Source: an uncultured Flavobacteriales bacterium | GTDB lineage: Bacteria; Bacteroidota; Bacteroidia; CAIKAF01 | NCBI GenBank assembly: GCA_903825395.1 | Contig: CAIKAF010000023.1 | Location: forward strand, 1 to 64,000 | Reading direction: 5' to 3' | DNA length: 64,000 bases | In this document: in pieces, positions 20,517 through 29,079 of the stretch | How the letters are laid out: each line of letters opens with the position of its first letter | Position numbering within the stretch: position 1 is the stretch's first letter | Notes under the pieces: generated by a model | Databases searched by the model: none | What the model saw: only the letters and a program-made list of their open reading frames with translations | Told to the model about the DNA's origin: nothing | Position numbers and translations under genes: made by a program

Positions 20517-20936
20517 ATGAAAAACGTGTTTTTGCTTTGGCTTTTTTGTTGCATTTCAGGCTGGGCTTTCGGTCAGACGGATTCTTTGAATGCTACTCTT
20601 AGCAACCAAAACATCCAATTTGCCCCTGGATTGGAAGGGCAGATTAGTTCCTTTAAAGAAGAACAGCGCAATCAATTTTACAAAGGATACAGCGTACAAA
20701 TTCTGAGCGCCAGTGGTCCTACTGCCCTACAGGATTTAGCAGGCATGAAGCAATCCTTCCTTCGGCTGCACCCCAATGTTCCGGTCAACGAAATTTGGGA
20801 GGCTCCCAATTGGAAACTTCGGGTTGGAGAATTCAAGAGCAAATTCAATGCGGCAGTGTACCGTCAATATTTGCTATCGGATTTCCCCAGGGCCTATGTC
20901 GTTGAAGGTGAAATTCGGAAGCGGTCAAAGCGATGA
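20517..20936 (+). CDS. Exported SPOR-domain protein
   Basis: This 139-residue protein has a signal peptide (start ATG 20517; an in-frame ATG at 20472 lies in repeat-derived sequence) ending near WAFGQT. The second half is a SPOR domain (GYSVQILSASG, then NEIWEAPNWKLRVGEF and AAVYRQYLLSDFP). SPOR domains bind peptidoglycan lacking stem peptides, usually at the division site. The stop overlaps the nadD start (ATGA), so the genes are coupled. A near-consensus TACCTTCA ends 6 nt before the ATG. Confidence 0.85.
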   Translation: MKNVFLLWLFCCISGWAFGQTDSLNATLSNQNIQFAPGLEGQISSFKEEQRNQFYKGYSVQILSASGPTALQDLAGMKQSFLRLHPNVPVNEIWEAPNWKLRVGEFKSKFNAAVYRQYLLSDFPRAYVVEGEIRKRSKR

Positions 20937-21517
20937 GCTCTACCAAAAGCGTTGCCCTTTATTTCGGCACATTTAATCCCGTTCACATTGGGCATATGGC
21001 TATGGCCAACTATATCGTTAGTCAGGGGCCGGTTCAATCCCTTTGGTTTGTGGTAACTCCACAAAATCCGCTGAAAGCCTCCAGCGGATTGTTGCCCGAT
21101 TATCAGCGGTTGGAGCTGCTTCGGCGGGCTGTCGGTGATGACCTTCGGTTCCGGGTTTCAGACGTAGAATTCAAGCTTCCAAAGCCCAATTATACTGCCT
21201 ACACCCTGATGAAATTAAAGGAATCGCATCCCAACCACAGTTTTTGGTTGGTCATGGGGGCCGATAATTTGCAAACCTTTCATAAATGGAAGAATCAGGA
21301 CTATATTTTGAATAACCACAGAATTCTTATGCTGCCGCGTCCAGGATATGACGGCGGCGAATGGGTCAACCACCCTTCGGTTCGCATACTGGATGCTCCA
21401 CAACTTGAAATATCTTCCACCTTCATTCGAAATTCCATTGCCCAGGGAAAAGATGTGCGGCATTTTATGCCCCATGCCGCTTGGGTCTATTTGGATGAAA
21501 TGAATTTCTTTCGGTAG
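20933..21517 (+). CDS. nadD: Nicotinate-nucleotide adenylyltransferase NadD
   Basis: This 194-residue enzyme joins nicotinate mononucleotide with ATP to make deamido-NAD in NAD synthesis. The nucleotidyltransferase motif GTFNPVHIGH is at about residue 12. The second motif is ISSTFIRNSI near residue 163, and MGADNLQTFHKW is also conserved. Length is normal. It overlaps the SPOR gene by 4 nt. Confidence 0.95.
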   Translation: MSSTKSVALYFGTFNPVHIGHMAMANYIVSQGPVQSLWFVVTPQNPLKASSGLLPDYQRLELLRRAVGDDLRFRVSDVEFKLPKPNYTAYTLMKLKESHPNHSFWLVMGADNLQTFHKWKNQDYILNNHRILMLPRPGYDGGEWVNHPSVRILDAPQLEISSTFIRNSIAQGKDVRHFMPHAAWVYLDEMNFFR

Positions 21518-21537
21518 CACAATCTCAAATTTCTATC

Positions 21538-21545
21538 TATCTTTG
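21538..21545 (+). promoter_or_regulatory. -7 element TATCTTTG
   Basis: TATCTTTG fits TAnnTTTG, 24 nt upstream of the lipoprotein ATG at 21570. Confidence 0.65.
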
Positions 21546-21569
21546 AATGAATAAAAACCCCAATACCGT

Positions 21570-22256
21570 ATGAAGCGCATCTTCGGTTACCTCAGCCTGT
21601 TAACAGGTTTTATCTTGTTTTTCTCTTGCGATAGCGGAGAAGGAGATTGCCAAAAAAATTGGTATGTCAGCCTTCGAAATTCATCGGCAATTGTAGAAAT
21701 TGACACCATCAACGATGAACTTTCCATGCAAATGGAAAATCCCTCTGGAGTAGATGCAGAAACCTATCAAAGAACCGTTAGTGGAGACTTCAACTTCCGG
21801 ATTGATTTCAGGAATTTTGCCAAGCCCAATTTGACCGACGATATTTCATACGCGGCGCTGGTATTGTATGACCCAACGGTTCCGGATACCATACTCGACA
21901 CCTCCATCGTTATGGCGGGGATTATGAATGGCAAGCTGTTTGCCGTTGCCACGGTGAGCGACACCGTGTACAAAAACACCAATGGAAACAAAGGAGTTTT
22001 CAATGTTCGCCGCACGGGCAACATGATTACAGTGAAATCCATCAGTGGTTTTGATACTGCCGTGATTGAACGGGTGTATAAAGCACAACCCAGTCGGATT
22101 GGCTTCCGCATTGGCACCTTGGATTCTTCCGTAGCTGCCAGTGGCATGTTGGGCATAAAAATTACCAATTTCGAAGTCATTACCGGAGCCAATCAAGGTC
22201 TTAATCCCATTGTTTCTGACGACTTCAAATGCAACTCGCTGGGTAAAAAAGACTGA
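21570..22256 (+). CDS. Hypothetical lipoprotein, beta-rich
   Basis: This 228-residue protein has a lipobox at LFFSC (Cys about residue 20), so it is probably lipid-anchored and exported. The mature part reads as beta strands of a concanavalin-like or laminin-G-like fold (VSGDFNFRIDFRNF, YAALVLYDP, FNVRRTGNMITV, RIGFRIGTL). No catalytic motif is seen. It has its own promoter and a strong terminator after it, so it is monocistronic. Confidence 0.7.
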   Translation: MKRIFGYLSLLTGFILFFSCDSGEGDCQKNWYVSLRNSSAIVEIDTINDELSMQMENPSGVDAETYQRTVSGDFNFRIDFRNFAKPNLTDDISYAALVLYDPTVPDTILDTSIVMAGIMNGKLFAVATVSDTVYKNTNGNKGVFNVRRTGNMITVKSISGFDTAVIERVYKAQPSRIGFRIGTLDSSVAASGMLGIKITNFEVITGANQGLNPIVSDDFKCNSLGKKD

Positions 22257-22285
22257 TTGTAAAGGTCAGGTCAACCAAAAAACAC

Positions 22286-22318
22286 AAAGCCCTCCAATGG
22301 TATTGGGGGGCTTTTTTT
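22286..22318 (+). terminator. Rho-independent terminator
   Basis: AAAGCCCTCCAAT pairs with ATTGGGGGGCTTT (one G-T wobble) around a short loop, followed by T7. It lies 30 nt after the lipoprotein stop, just before repeat A3. Confidence 0.9.
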
Positions 22319-22325
22319 ATGATGT

Positions 22326-22473
22326 GGCTTGCGGCAGGGATTGAACAAGGTAGCACGCCAAGCTGCCGGAGCCTGGCCCGCGCAGCGCGGAGGCGACTTT
22401 AGGAGCCCACGCAAACCGCTGGGCCAGCCTTCCGGCAGCTGCGGACTACCTGAGAAAGCCCGTCGGCCGCCCC
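22326..22473 (+). repeat. Family A structured repeat, copy A3
   Basis: GGCTTGCGGCAGGGATTGAA opens the copy, the apex is GGCGACTTTAGGAGCC, and GAAAGCCCG...GCCGCCCC closes it. The inner arm AGCTGCCGGA (22361-22370) pairs perfectly with TCCGGCAGCT (22431-22440). The next arm GCCTGGCCC pairs with GGGCCAGCC with one mismatch. It lies between a terminator and the uvrC promoter, both plus strand. Confidence 0.9.
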
Positions 22474-22497
22474 AATAAAACCAGCCTTTCGAATCCC

Positions 22498-22505
22498 TAT
22501 CTTTG
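22498..22505 (+). promoter_or_regulatory. uvrC -7 element TATCTTTG, leaderless start
   Basis: TATCTTTG ends 4 nt before ATG 22510. The transcript would start within a few bases of the start codon and has no room for a ribosome-binding site. Confidence 0.65.
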
Positions 22506-22509
22506 TACT

Positions 22510-24360
22510 ATGCCCGACGCGTCTTCATTTGCCCTGGCCGATCAACTTAAATCGCTGACCGATGCCCCCGGCGTGTACCGCTTTTTTGATGCCAACGGGA
22601 ATTTGCTGTATGTTGGCAAGGCGAAAAACCTGAAAAAACGCGTCAATTCGTACTTTCAGAAAGAACACGATTCGGCCAGACTGCGGGTGCTGGTGCGGAA
22701 AACAAGTCGGATTGAAACCCTGGTGACCGAAACCGAATGGGATGCCCTGCTGCTGGAAAACAACCTCATCAAAGCCCTGCAGCCCAGGTACAATATTTTG
22801 CTGAGGGACGATAAAACCTACCCTTGGATTTGCATAAAAAAAGAGCCTTTTCCGCGCATTTTCAGCACCCGAAAACAGCTGAAAGACGGTTCAGAATACC
22901 TGGGACCCTTTGCCTCGGTGAAGTCCATGCGCGCTGTGCTTGATTTAATTCGCAGCATTTACCCCCTGCGCAGCTGCACATTGAATTTGAGCGCCGAAAA
23001 CATTGCCGCAAGGAAATTTAAAGTATGCCTGGAATACCATTTGAACAACTGTCTCGGACCTTGTGTAGGGGAACAGAGCGAGGCCGAGTACATGGAAATG
23101 GTGGCCGAAGCCCGGGCCATTGTGCGCGGAAAAACAGGCAGTTTAATTCGGGAATTAAAGCAACAGATGAACGAATGTGCCGCCCAATATCGATTTGAAG
23201 AGGCCCAGCACATCAAACTCAAGTTGGAGAGCATAGAACAATTTCGGGCCAAATCGGTGGTGGTACAAATGGGCATGGAGCATTTAGATGTATTTGCCTA
23301 TGCCCGCGACAGCGAAGAAATTTATGTGCACTACCTGCAAATTTCAGAAGGAGCCGTTGTACAGGGATTTACCCTTGAACTGCAGCCCGGTTTGGAGGAA
23401 AGCGACGGAGAAATGCTGCGCATGGCCATGCTGGAATTGAGGTTGCGCTTTGATAGTGAGGCCCGTCAGGCGGTGGTGCCCTTTTTGCCGGAAGAAGAAT
23501 TTAAAGGATTGGAGCTGATTGTCCCTCAGCGGGGCGAAAAAAAGGCCCTGTTGGATTTGGCCGAACGGAACATTCGCTTTTATCGAAAAGAAAAGCTCAG
23601 CCAATTGTCGGTGAAAGACCCTGAACGGCATACCCAGCGGATATTGGAAACCCTGCAGCGCGACCTTCGCTTAAAAGAACTTCCGGTGCACATGGAGTGC
23701 TTTGACAATTCCAACTTTCAGGGCGCCTTTCCCGTTTCGGCCATGGTCTGCTTTAAACATGCCAAGCCCAGCAAAGCCGATTACCGGCACTACAACGTAA
23801 AAACCGTAGAGGGCCCCGACGACTTTTCTACCATGAAGGAAGTCATTTCAAGGCGCTACAGAGCCTGTGTTGAGCAGCCCGAAACCTTGCCTCAGCTGAT
23901 TGTTATTGATGGAGGAAAAGGGCAATTGAACGCAGCATTGCAGGCCTTATCTGAACTTGGATTGCAGCACAAAGTGGCCATCATTGGCATTGCAAAGCGG
24001 TTGGAAGAAATTTATTTTCCCAACGATTCTGTGCCAATGTACTTGGACAAGCGGTCGGAATCATTAAAGGTAATACAACAGATGCGCAATGAAGCCCATC
24101 GGTTTGGCATTGCACATTACCGACAGCGGCATCGGGCATCGCTGAAAAAAAGTGAGCTGGAAAACATAGCGGGCATCGGGAAAAAGCGGGCCCAAGATTT
24201 ATTAAAGGCCTTTAAATCCGTACGCCGGATTCGGGAAGCCAGCGAAGAGGAATTGAAGGGGGTAGTTGGAGCCGAAGTGGCAAGGGGAATCATCGATTAT
24301 TTTGCCCCTGAAGCATTGAATCTGTCTGGCGAAAACCATGGGGAAAGCGGCAACAATTAG
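22510..24360 (+). CDS. uvrC: Excinuclease ABC subunit C
   Basis: This 616-residue repair nuclease makes the two incisions around bulky lesions marked by UvrAB. The GIY-YIG domain is at residues about 14-95 (GVYRFFDANGNLLYVGKAKNLKKRV). A UvrB-interacting UVR motif is at about 215-250 (QYRFEEAQHIKLKLESIEQF, shown in part). An RNase H-like endonuclease domain follows (HMECFDNSNFQGAFPVSAMV, LIVIDGGKGQLN). Two helix-hairpin-helix motifs end the protein (ENIAGIGKKRAQDLLKAF). All expected domains are intact. Confidence 0.97.
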   Translation: MPDASSFALADQLKSLTDAPGVYRFFDANGNLLYVGKAKNLKKRVNSYFQKEHDSARLRVLVRKTSRIETLVTETEWDALLLENNLIKALQPRYNILLRDDKTYPWICIKKEPFPRIFSTRKQLKDGSEYLGPFASVKSMRAVLDLIRSIYPLRSCTLNLSAENIAARKFKVCLEYHLNNCLGPCVGEQSEAEYMEMVAEARAIVRGKTGSLIRELKQQMNECAAQYRFEEAQHIKLKLESIEQFRAKSVVVQMGMEHLDVFAYARDSEEIYVHYLQISEGAVVQGFTLELQPGLEESDGEMLRMAMLELRLRFDSEARQAVVPFLPEEEFKGLELIVPQRGEKKALLDLAERNIRFYRKEKLSQLSVKDPERHTQRILETLQRDLRLKELPVHMECFDNSNFQGAFPVSAMVCFKHAKPSKADYRHYNVKTVEGPDDFSTMKEVISRRYRACVEQPETLPQLIVIDGGKGQLNAALQALSELGLQHKVAIIGIAKRLEEIYFPNDSVPMYLDKRSESLKVIQQMRNEAHRFGIAHYRQRHRASLKKSELENIAGIGKKRAQDLLKAFKSVRRIREASEEELKGVVGAEVARGIIDYFAPEALNLSGENHGESGNN

Positions 24361-24382
24361 CCCTTAAACCCCCGATTTTCCC

Positions 24383-24390
24383 TACCTTTG
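24383..24390 (+). promoter_or_regulatory. rpoN -7 element TACCTTTG
   Basis: TACCTTTG fits TAnnTTTG, 28 nt before ATG 24419, just after the uvrC stop. Confidence 0.65.
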
Positions 24391-24418
24391 TAGCCAAGCA
24401 CTCATAAACCGATTTCCT

Positions 24419-25873
24419 ATGGCTGCGATGCGCCAATCCCTACAACAAAAGCTTCAGCAAAAATTGAGTCCACAACAGATTCAACTGATGAAGCTGTTGC
24501 AGGTTCCTGTGGCCGCGTTAGAGCAGCGCATCAAAGAGGAAATTGAGGAGAATCCGGCCCTGGAAGAAGGCGCTGAAACCACAGATCAGGAATTGGAGAC
24601 CGAGAATGCACAAGAAGAGAGCCAAGAAAATTCAGACCAAGATTTGGATTTGGGCGATTACCTTGACGACGACGATTATCCCTACTATAAAACACAGATC
24701 AGCAACCAGGGTGCGGACGACGAACACCGGGACATCCCCTACTCAGCCGGCCCCAGCTTTCAGGAACAGCTTACCGTTCAAATTGGCTGGCATGCCTTGA
24801 GCGATGCCGAACAAGTCCTGGCCCGCCACATCATTGGAAACATTGATGAAGATGGCTACCTGATGCGGGATGTTGAAGCCATGGTTGATGACCTGGCCTT
24901 TTCGCAGGGCATTGAAACCAGCTCGGAAGAACTGGAGCGGATTTTGGGCATTGTTCAGCAGTTTGATCCTGCCGGCGTGGGAGCCCGTGATTTGGCCGAA
25001 TGCCTGCTTTTGCAGCTCAGACGAAAATCAAAGAGCAGCTCAGCCCTTCATGCCATTGCCATCATGGAATTGTATTTTGAGGAGTTCAGCAAAAAACACT
25101 TTGAGAAAATCCAAAAGCGTTTGGGCTTGACCGAGGCCGACATGAAAGAGGCCATTCAGGAAATTACGCATTTAAATCCAAAACCCGGAAGTAGCGCCAC
25201 GGCGGCTCAACGCAACGTTCCCGTTATCGTGCCCGATTTTTCGTTGGTGGTAGATGAAGACAAACTGGAGCTGAGTCTAAACGGAAAAAATGCACCCGAG
25301 CTGCGGGTATCGAGGCATTACCACAACATGATGGAAGGCATAGCCCGACAAAAAAGGCAGCCCAATGAACAGGAAAAGCAAACCCTGCAGTTTGTCAAGC
25401 AAAAGCTCGACTCGGCCCGATGGTTCATCGATGCCATCAAACAGCGGCAACACACCTTAATGTTGGTGATGCATACCATATTGGAACTGCAAAAAGAGTA
25501 CTTTTTGAGTGGGGATGAGACCAAACTAAAACCCATGATTTTGAAAGATGTGGCCGACCGGGTCAATTTGGACATTTCGACCGTAAGCCGGGTGGCCAAC
25601 AGCAAATACATAGAAACTCCGTACGGCACCTTATTGCTGAAAAGCTTTTTCTCTGAATCCTTGTCCACCGACAGCGGAGAAGAAGTGTCCACTCGGGAGG
25701 TAAAAAAAATTCTGAGCGATTGCATAGAGGGGGAAGACAAGCGCAAGCCCATCACCGACGATCGTTTGGCCGAGGTATTAAAAGAGCAGGGCTACAACAT
25801 AGCGCGGCGCACCGTAGCGAAGTACCGTGAACAATTGGGCATTCCGGTGGCCCGACTTCGAAAAGTATTCTGA
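24419..25873 (+). CDS. rpoN: RNA polymerase sigma-54 factor
   Basis: This 484-residue sigma factor has the Gln-rich region I at its N-terminus (SLQQKLQQKLSPQQIQLMKL, activator contact), an acidic region II, the core-binding domain, and the DNA-binding C-terminus with the RpoN box ARRTVAKYRE near residue 465. Sigma-54 needs AAA+ enhancer-binding proteins and recognises -24/-12 promoters. No such activator is in this window. Its stop overlaps the start of the following membrane-protein gene. Confidence 0.96.
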   Translation: MAAMRQSLQQKLQQKLSPQQIQLMKLLQVPVAALEQRIKEEIEENPALEEGAETTDQELETENAQEESQENSDQDLDLGDYLDDDDYPYYKTQISNQGADDEHRDIPYSAGPSFQEQLTVQIGWHALSDAEQVLARHIIGNIDEDGYLMRDVEAMVDDLAFSQGIETSSEELERILGIVQQFDPAGVGARDLAECLLLQLRRKSKSSSALHAIAIMELYFEEFSKKHFEKIQKRLGLTEADMKEAIQEITHLNPKPGSSATAAQRNVPVIVPDFSLVVDEDKLELSLNGKNAPELRVSRHYHNMMEGIARQKRQPNEQEKQTLQFVKQKLDSARWFIDAIKQRQHTLMLVMHTILELQKEYFLSGDETKLKPMILKDVADRVNLDISTVSRVANSKYIETPYGTLLLKSFFSESLSTDSGEEVSTREVKKILSDCIEGEDKRKPITDDRLAEVLKEQGYNIARRTVAKYREQLGIPVARLRKVF

Positions 25874-26478
25874 TGCTGTGGCATGGGCTTTCCTGGCTGT
25901 TGCATCCCATTTGGCTTCCCATGGTCTCGGCCGCGCTTTTATTCCGGTTTCAGCCCTTTCTGCATGCGCATTTTCCGGCTCAGATGGCTTGGCGCATTGC
26001 GGGTAGCATTGGCTTATTCACCGCTGTGGTGCCGGGCATTTTATTGTTGATGATGCGCAGTTTGGGCTGGGTAGAATCGCTGAATGTAGAGCGTAGATCG
26101 GACCGAAAATTCCTGTTGTTTGTATCGGTTGTAGCGCATTACTTCAGCTTCCAATTGCTTAAAAACTCCGTTCCGGTCAGCGCCATACATGTGTTGTTGT
26201 TGGGCAGTTTGGTGGCCACGGCATTGACCTTTTTAGTGAATTTAATCTATAAAATCAGCTTGCATGCGGTGGGATGGGGCGGCATGGCGGGCATGGTGAT
26301 TGGGTTGTGGCCAACGGGGATCTTGTATTTTTTCCTGGTATTTTGCTCGGCCTTGCTGTTGGGGGGGCTTGCGTTAACGGCGCGTAGGGCGTTGGGGGCA
26401 CACAGTTGGGGCGAAATCGGACTGGGCTATTTGTTGGGCTTCAGCGTATTTGCCTTGTGTTTTCAGTGGTTCGGCTGA
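25873..26478 (+). CDS. Membrane protein with PAP2-like C-terminus
   Basis: This 201-residue protein has about six membrane segments. KISLHAVGWGGMAG and ARRALGAHSWGEIGLGYLLG resemble the second and third motifs of PAP2-type phosphatases, with His residues in comparable places. The first motif (K-x6-RP) is not obvious, so enzymatic activity is uncertain. It overlaps the rpoN stop and is probably co-transcribed. The repeat array G lies immediately downstream. Confidence 0.65.
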   Translation: MLWHGLSWLLHPIWLPMVSAALLFRFQPFLHAHFPAQMAWRIAGSIGLFTAVVPGILLLMMRSLGWVESLNVERRSDRKFLLFVSVVAHYFSFQLLKNSVPVSAIHVLLLGSLVATALTFLVNLIYKISLHAVGWGGMAGMVIGLWPTGILYFFLVFCSALLLGGLALTARRALGAHSWGEIGLGYLLGFSVFALCFQWFG

Positions 26479-26540
26479 GACATGCTGCACATTTATTTCA
26501 GTGGCTTTTTTGGGGGATTTGGGCGGCCGGTGGGGGGTCA

Positions 26541-26696
26541 CCGGTGGTTTCGGCTACGCTCAACCACCGGCACTGGTGCCTGAGCGAAGTCGAAGGCACG
26601 TTCAACCACCGTCACTGGTGCCTGAGCGAAGTCGAAGGCACGCTCAATCACCGCCATTGGTCACCGCCACGGGTGCCTGAGCGAAGTCGAAGGCAC
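26541..26696. repeat. Family G hairpin array (GAGCGAAGTCGAAGG)
   Basis: Three copies of a 25-bp unit with core GAGCGAAGTCGAAGG start at 26575, 26617 and 26672. Each has GTGCCT/AGGCAC arms and can form a hairpin. A fourth, inverted hairpin at 26541-26570 has stem CCGGTGGTT/AACCACCGG and loop TCGGCTACGCTC, which is nearly the reverse complement of the other loops. CAACCACCG spacers separate the units. Open frames across the array are artefacts. Similar GAGCGAAGTCGAAG repeats are frequent in Bacteroidota genomes. Confidence 0.8.
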
Positions 26697-26717
26697 ATCT
26701 CATTAGGATAGCGGTAT

Positions 26718-27026
26718 TCATTTTTTGTGATTTTTGTAATGGGTGCTATTTGTGCACTCAGCCAGCGTATGTAAGTCATTAAATATGCCATTAATCAACG
26801 CTTCTTTCTTTTTTCTGCTCCATCCCTGCACTTGCTTTTCTCTATAAAATGCTTTATCAATTCTTTGAAACTCTTCAAAGTACACCAATTTAACGGGCAA
26901 CCTTTTCTTTGTATGATTAGCACCTTCGCCTGCTTGATGTTGAGCGAATCTTAACTCAAGATTGTTGGTGCTACCCGTGTAGTAACTCCCATCAGCACAT
27001 TCTAATATGTACATCCATCCTTTCAT
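26718..27026 (-). CDS. GIY-YIG domain protein, UPF0213/YhbQ-like
   Basis: This 102-residue single-domain protein of the small GIY-YIG nuclease family has MYILECADGSYYTGSTNN at the N-terminus, the Arg in LELRFAQH, and a conserved FQRIDKAFYREKQVQGWSRKKK segment toward the end (Glu of EKQ is the likely metal ligand). Such proteins are often encoded in repeat-rich intergenic DNA and many are dispensable. The biological role is unclear. Its 3' end abuts the family G array. Confidence 0.88.
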   Translation of the reverse strand: MKGWMYILECADGSYYTGSTNNLELRFAQHQAGEGANHTKKRLPVKLVYFEEFQRIDKAFYREKQVQGWSRKKKEALINGIFNDLHTLAECTNSTHYKNHKK

Positions 27027-27331
27027 ATCAAATCAGCGTATCCCCCGAGCAATTACACCTCCAATGTTCCTGGAAACAAGTTTTGTAGTTTGTTGCAGGT
27101 GAAGGTGACTGAGAATTTCAACAGTTTTGTAAATATAGATTAATGCGCTGAACTTTGCCAAGTACTGAAACGGAAATGGGCTCTGCAGATGTGTAACCTA
27201 TCAGATAAATGGCCGCCTTCGCCTTGAATTCAGGCGAAAATTTTCGAATGGTCTGTTTTTTAATATCGTTTAGAAAAATTAGATTCTTTTTTAACTAAAC
27301 CTCTGGTCCAAATAGCGGGTAGTATTACTCC
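27027..27331. other. Gene-free stretch
   Basis: These 305 bp contain no supported gene. A hairpin TTCGCCT/AGGCGAA at 27218-27238 is followed on the plus strand by AAATTTTCG; it is too weak to call a terminator. The rest is AT-rich with no recognised motif. Confidence 0.4.
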
Positions 27332-27928
27332 CTACAATCCCTTCACCAATTCCTCCAGCGGCAGGCGCTGCCTGGGTGTCCATTCCCGGGTTAAAAAGGG
27401 TTCGTCCAGCTGCTCGGGCATGCCCGGATATCCCAAAACAAAGAAACATCCCAATTCATGGGGGCGTTCTTCTTCGACCAAGCTCTGGGCCAGTTCCGGG
27501 TCGTAGCCGCCCATTAAATGACCAAATATGCTCAAATCTGCCGCTTGAATGAACAAGGACGACAAGGCGGCACCCAAATCAAACATCGCATGCCGGTTGC
27601 TCATGTTGTAGGCCGGCAAATCGGTCAGCGTGTAGGCCATTCCCAACACCGGTGCATGCTGAGCCCAAGCTTGGTTTCCGGCACTTAATGCGTTCAGAAA
27701 TTGCTGAAAGCGCGGCTCGGGCCGAAAGGCGATTTCAAACCTCCAAGGCTGAGCATTCATGCTGCTGGCCGACCAGCGGGCGGCTTCAAACAGCGTACGC
27801 AATTCCGCTTTGGTTGGCAGCTCAGGACTAAACGAACGAATGCTCCAGCGGTTGCGAATGGCGGGCAGCAAACCTTCAGGTAAATTATCGGTTTTTGCCG
27901 CATGGGCGGATGAAACATAAGTACTCAT
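27332..27928 (-). CDS. Nitroreductase-family flavoprotein
   Basis: This 198-residue protein is of the FMN-dependent nitroreductase fold. The N-terminal RWSIRSFSPELPTKAEL and ARWSASSMNAQPWRFEI match the FMN- and substrate-binding motifs, and FDLGAALSSLFIQAADLSIFG forms the dimer helix. The family reduces nitro compounds or quinones using NAD(P)H; the physiological substrate is unknown. It is the last of three genes that each overlap by 4 nt, so its translation is coupled to the pirin gene. Confidence 0.88.
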   Translation of the reverse strand: MSTYVSSAHAAKTDNLPEGLLPAIRNRWSIRSFSPELPTKAELRTLFEAARWSASSMNAQPWRFEIAFRPEPRFQQFLNALSAGNQAWAQHAPVLGMAYTLTDLPAYNMSNRHAMFDLGAALSSLFIQAADLSIFGHLMGGYDPELAQSLVEEERPHELGCFFVLGYPGMPEQLDEPFLTREWTPRQRLPLEELVKGL

Positions 27929-28752
27929 ACATGCATGGGAATTTCCATCAATAACGCATAGGTACCGCTTTTGGTTGTAAAAGTAAATCCATTGGCATCG
28001 GTCATGCCCAAGGCATCCCTGCGCTTCAGGCTCTGTTGTTCAACCTGAGCCTCGCCTTCAATGATGAAAAAATACAGTCCGTTCCCGGGCTTTTTCAGGG
28101 TATAGGTGTGGCTGCTTCCGGCACTGGCTTCAATTAAATGAAACCAGGCGTCCTGATGAATCCAAACACCGGCATCCTCGGGATTGGGCGATAAAATTTG
28201 CTGCCAACGGTCTTGCCGCTCGGCCACATCAAAGGCCAGCTGGTCGTACCTTGGCCGAACCTGTTTTTCACGAGGAAACAGCCAAATTTGAAGCAGGCGA
28301 CAGGCCTCAGCAGCGTCACCATTAAATTCACTGTGCTGAATTCCGGTTCCGGCACTCATGACTTGAATTTCTCCTGCCCGAATGATGCCTTCATTCCCCA
28401 TGCTGTCGCGGTGCTTTAGGGCTCCCGACAAGGGAATGGTAATGATTTCCATGTTGTCGTGGGGGTGAGTTCCAAACCCCATTCCACCCGCTACCTCATC
28501 GTCGTTGAGTACGCGCAGTGTGCCAAAATGAATCCGTGCAGGATCATAGTATCCGGCAAAACTAAAGGTATGCCAGGTTTTCAACCAACCGTGGTTGGCA
28601 TGTCCTCGGCTTTCAGCGGCATGATAAACGGTTTTCATGGGGTTTGTGTTTAAGGGTTTTGAACGAAACAGGGCCGAAAATACAGATTGAGTGCTCAGGG
28701 CCGAGGCCAAGGCGGTGAGACCTGAGAGTTTTAAAAATTCATGGCGCTTCAT
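27925..28752 (-). CDS. Pirin-family cupin with N-terminal export signal
   Basis: This 275-residue protein begins MKRHEFLKLSGLTALASAL, a hydrophobic leader resembling a Tat-type signal but with KR instead of RR. From about residue 39 (MKTVYHAAESRGHANHGW) it is a standard bicupin pirin with the metal-binding residues in GTHPHDNMEIIT and GTGIQHSEFN. Some family members act as quercetin dioxygenases. A start at the internal ATG (28638) would give a cytosolic protein, but the overlapping coupled start favours the long form. It overlaps both neighbouring genes. Confidence 0.88.
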   Translation of the reverse strand: MKRHEFLKLSGLTALASALSTQSVFSALFRSKPLNTNPMKTVYHAAESRGHANHGWLKTWHTFSFAGYYDPARIHFGTLRVLNDDEVAGGMGFGTHPHDNMEIITIPLSGALKHRDSMGNEGIIRAGEIQVMSAGTGIQHSEFNGDAAEACRLLQIWLFPREKQVRPRYDQLAFDVAERQDRWQQILSPNPEDAGVWIHQDAWFHLIEASAGSSHTYTLKKPGNGLYFFIIEGEAQVEQQSLKRRDALGMTDANGFTFTTKSGTYALLMEIPMHV

Positions 28753-29039
28753 ACATACAGGGCTTTGGTTAATTCCATGGCAAATTCATCGATGGGACCC
28801 AGTCGGCGCAGCAGCTTTAGGTCCGGATTTTGGCGCAGGGCCTCCACCATCAACCAACGGTCGGTGGTTTCGCCGAAGCCCCCGCTAAGGACTAAAACGT
28901 CTAGGGACAGTAGCTGCACCAACCGCATGGCCGAGGCAGCATCTTGAGCCATGAGCACTTCGCGGCCTTCGGCCTGAGCCAAGACCCGAAGTTTTGGCAA
29001 CACCTCGCGCTGCGACCCGGTGATTAAGATTCGATGCAT
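28749..29039 (-). CDS. Small protein resembling a degenerate receiver domain
   Basis: This 96-residue protein has the pattern of a response-regulator receiver in its first 60 residues (MHRILITGSQ, REVLMAQDAASAMRLVQLLSLDVLVLSGG). The normal phospho-acceptor Asp would fall in LDVLVLSGG, where Asp appears before the strand rather than at its end, so it may not be phosphorylated. The C-terminus is short. It is the first gene of the overlapping operon with pirin and nitroreductase genes, next to tRNA-Thr. Function is unknown. Confidence 0.55.
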   Translation of the reverse strand: MHRILITGSQREVLPKLRVLAQAEGREVLMAQDAASAMRLVQLLSLDVLVLSGGFGETTDRWLMVEALRQNPDLKLLRRLGPIDEFAMELTKALYV

Positions 29040-29079
29040 GTAAATAGTTGTACCTACAAGTATATACCTAAAAAAATAG

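Noticed and set aside
26406-26711. Frames across the GAGCGAAGTCGAAGG array
   Set aside because: They consist of repeated peptide from the hairpin units, with no independent start or family.
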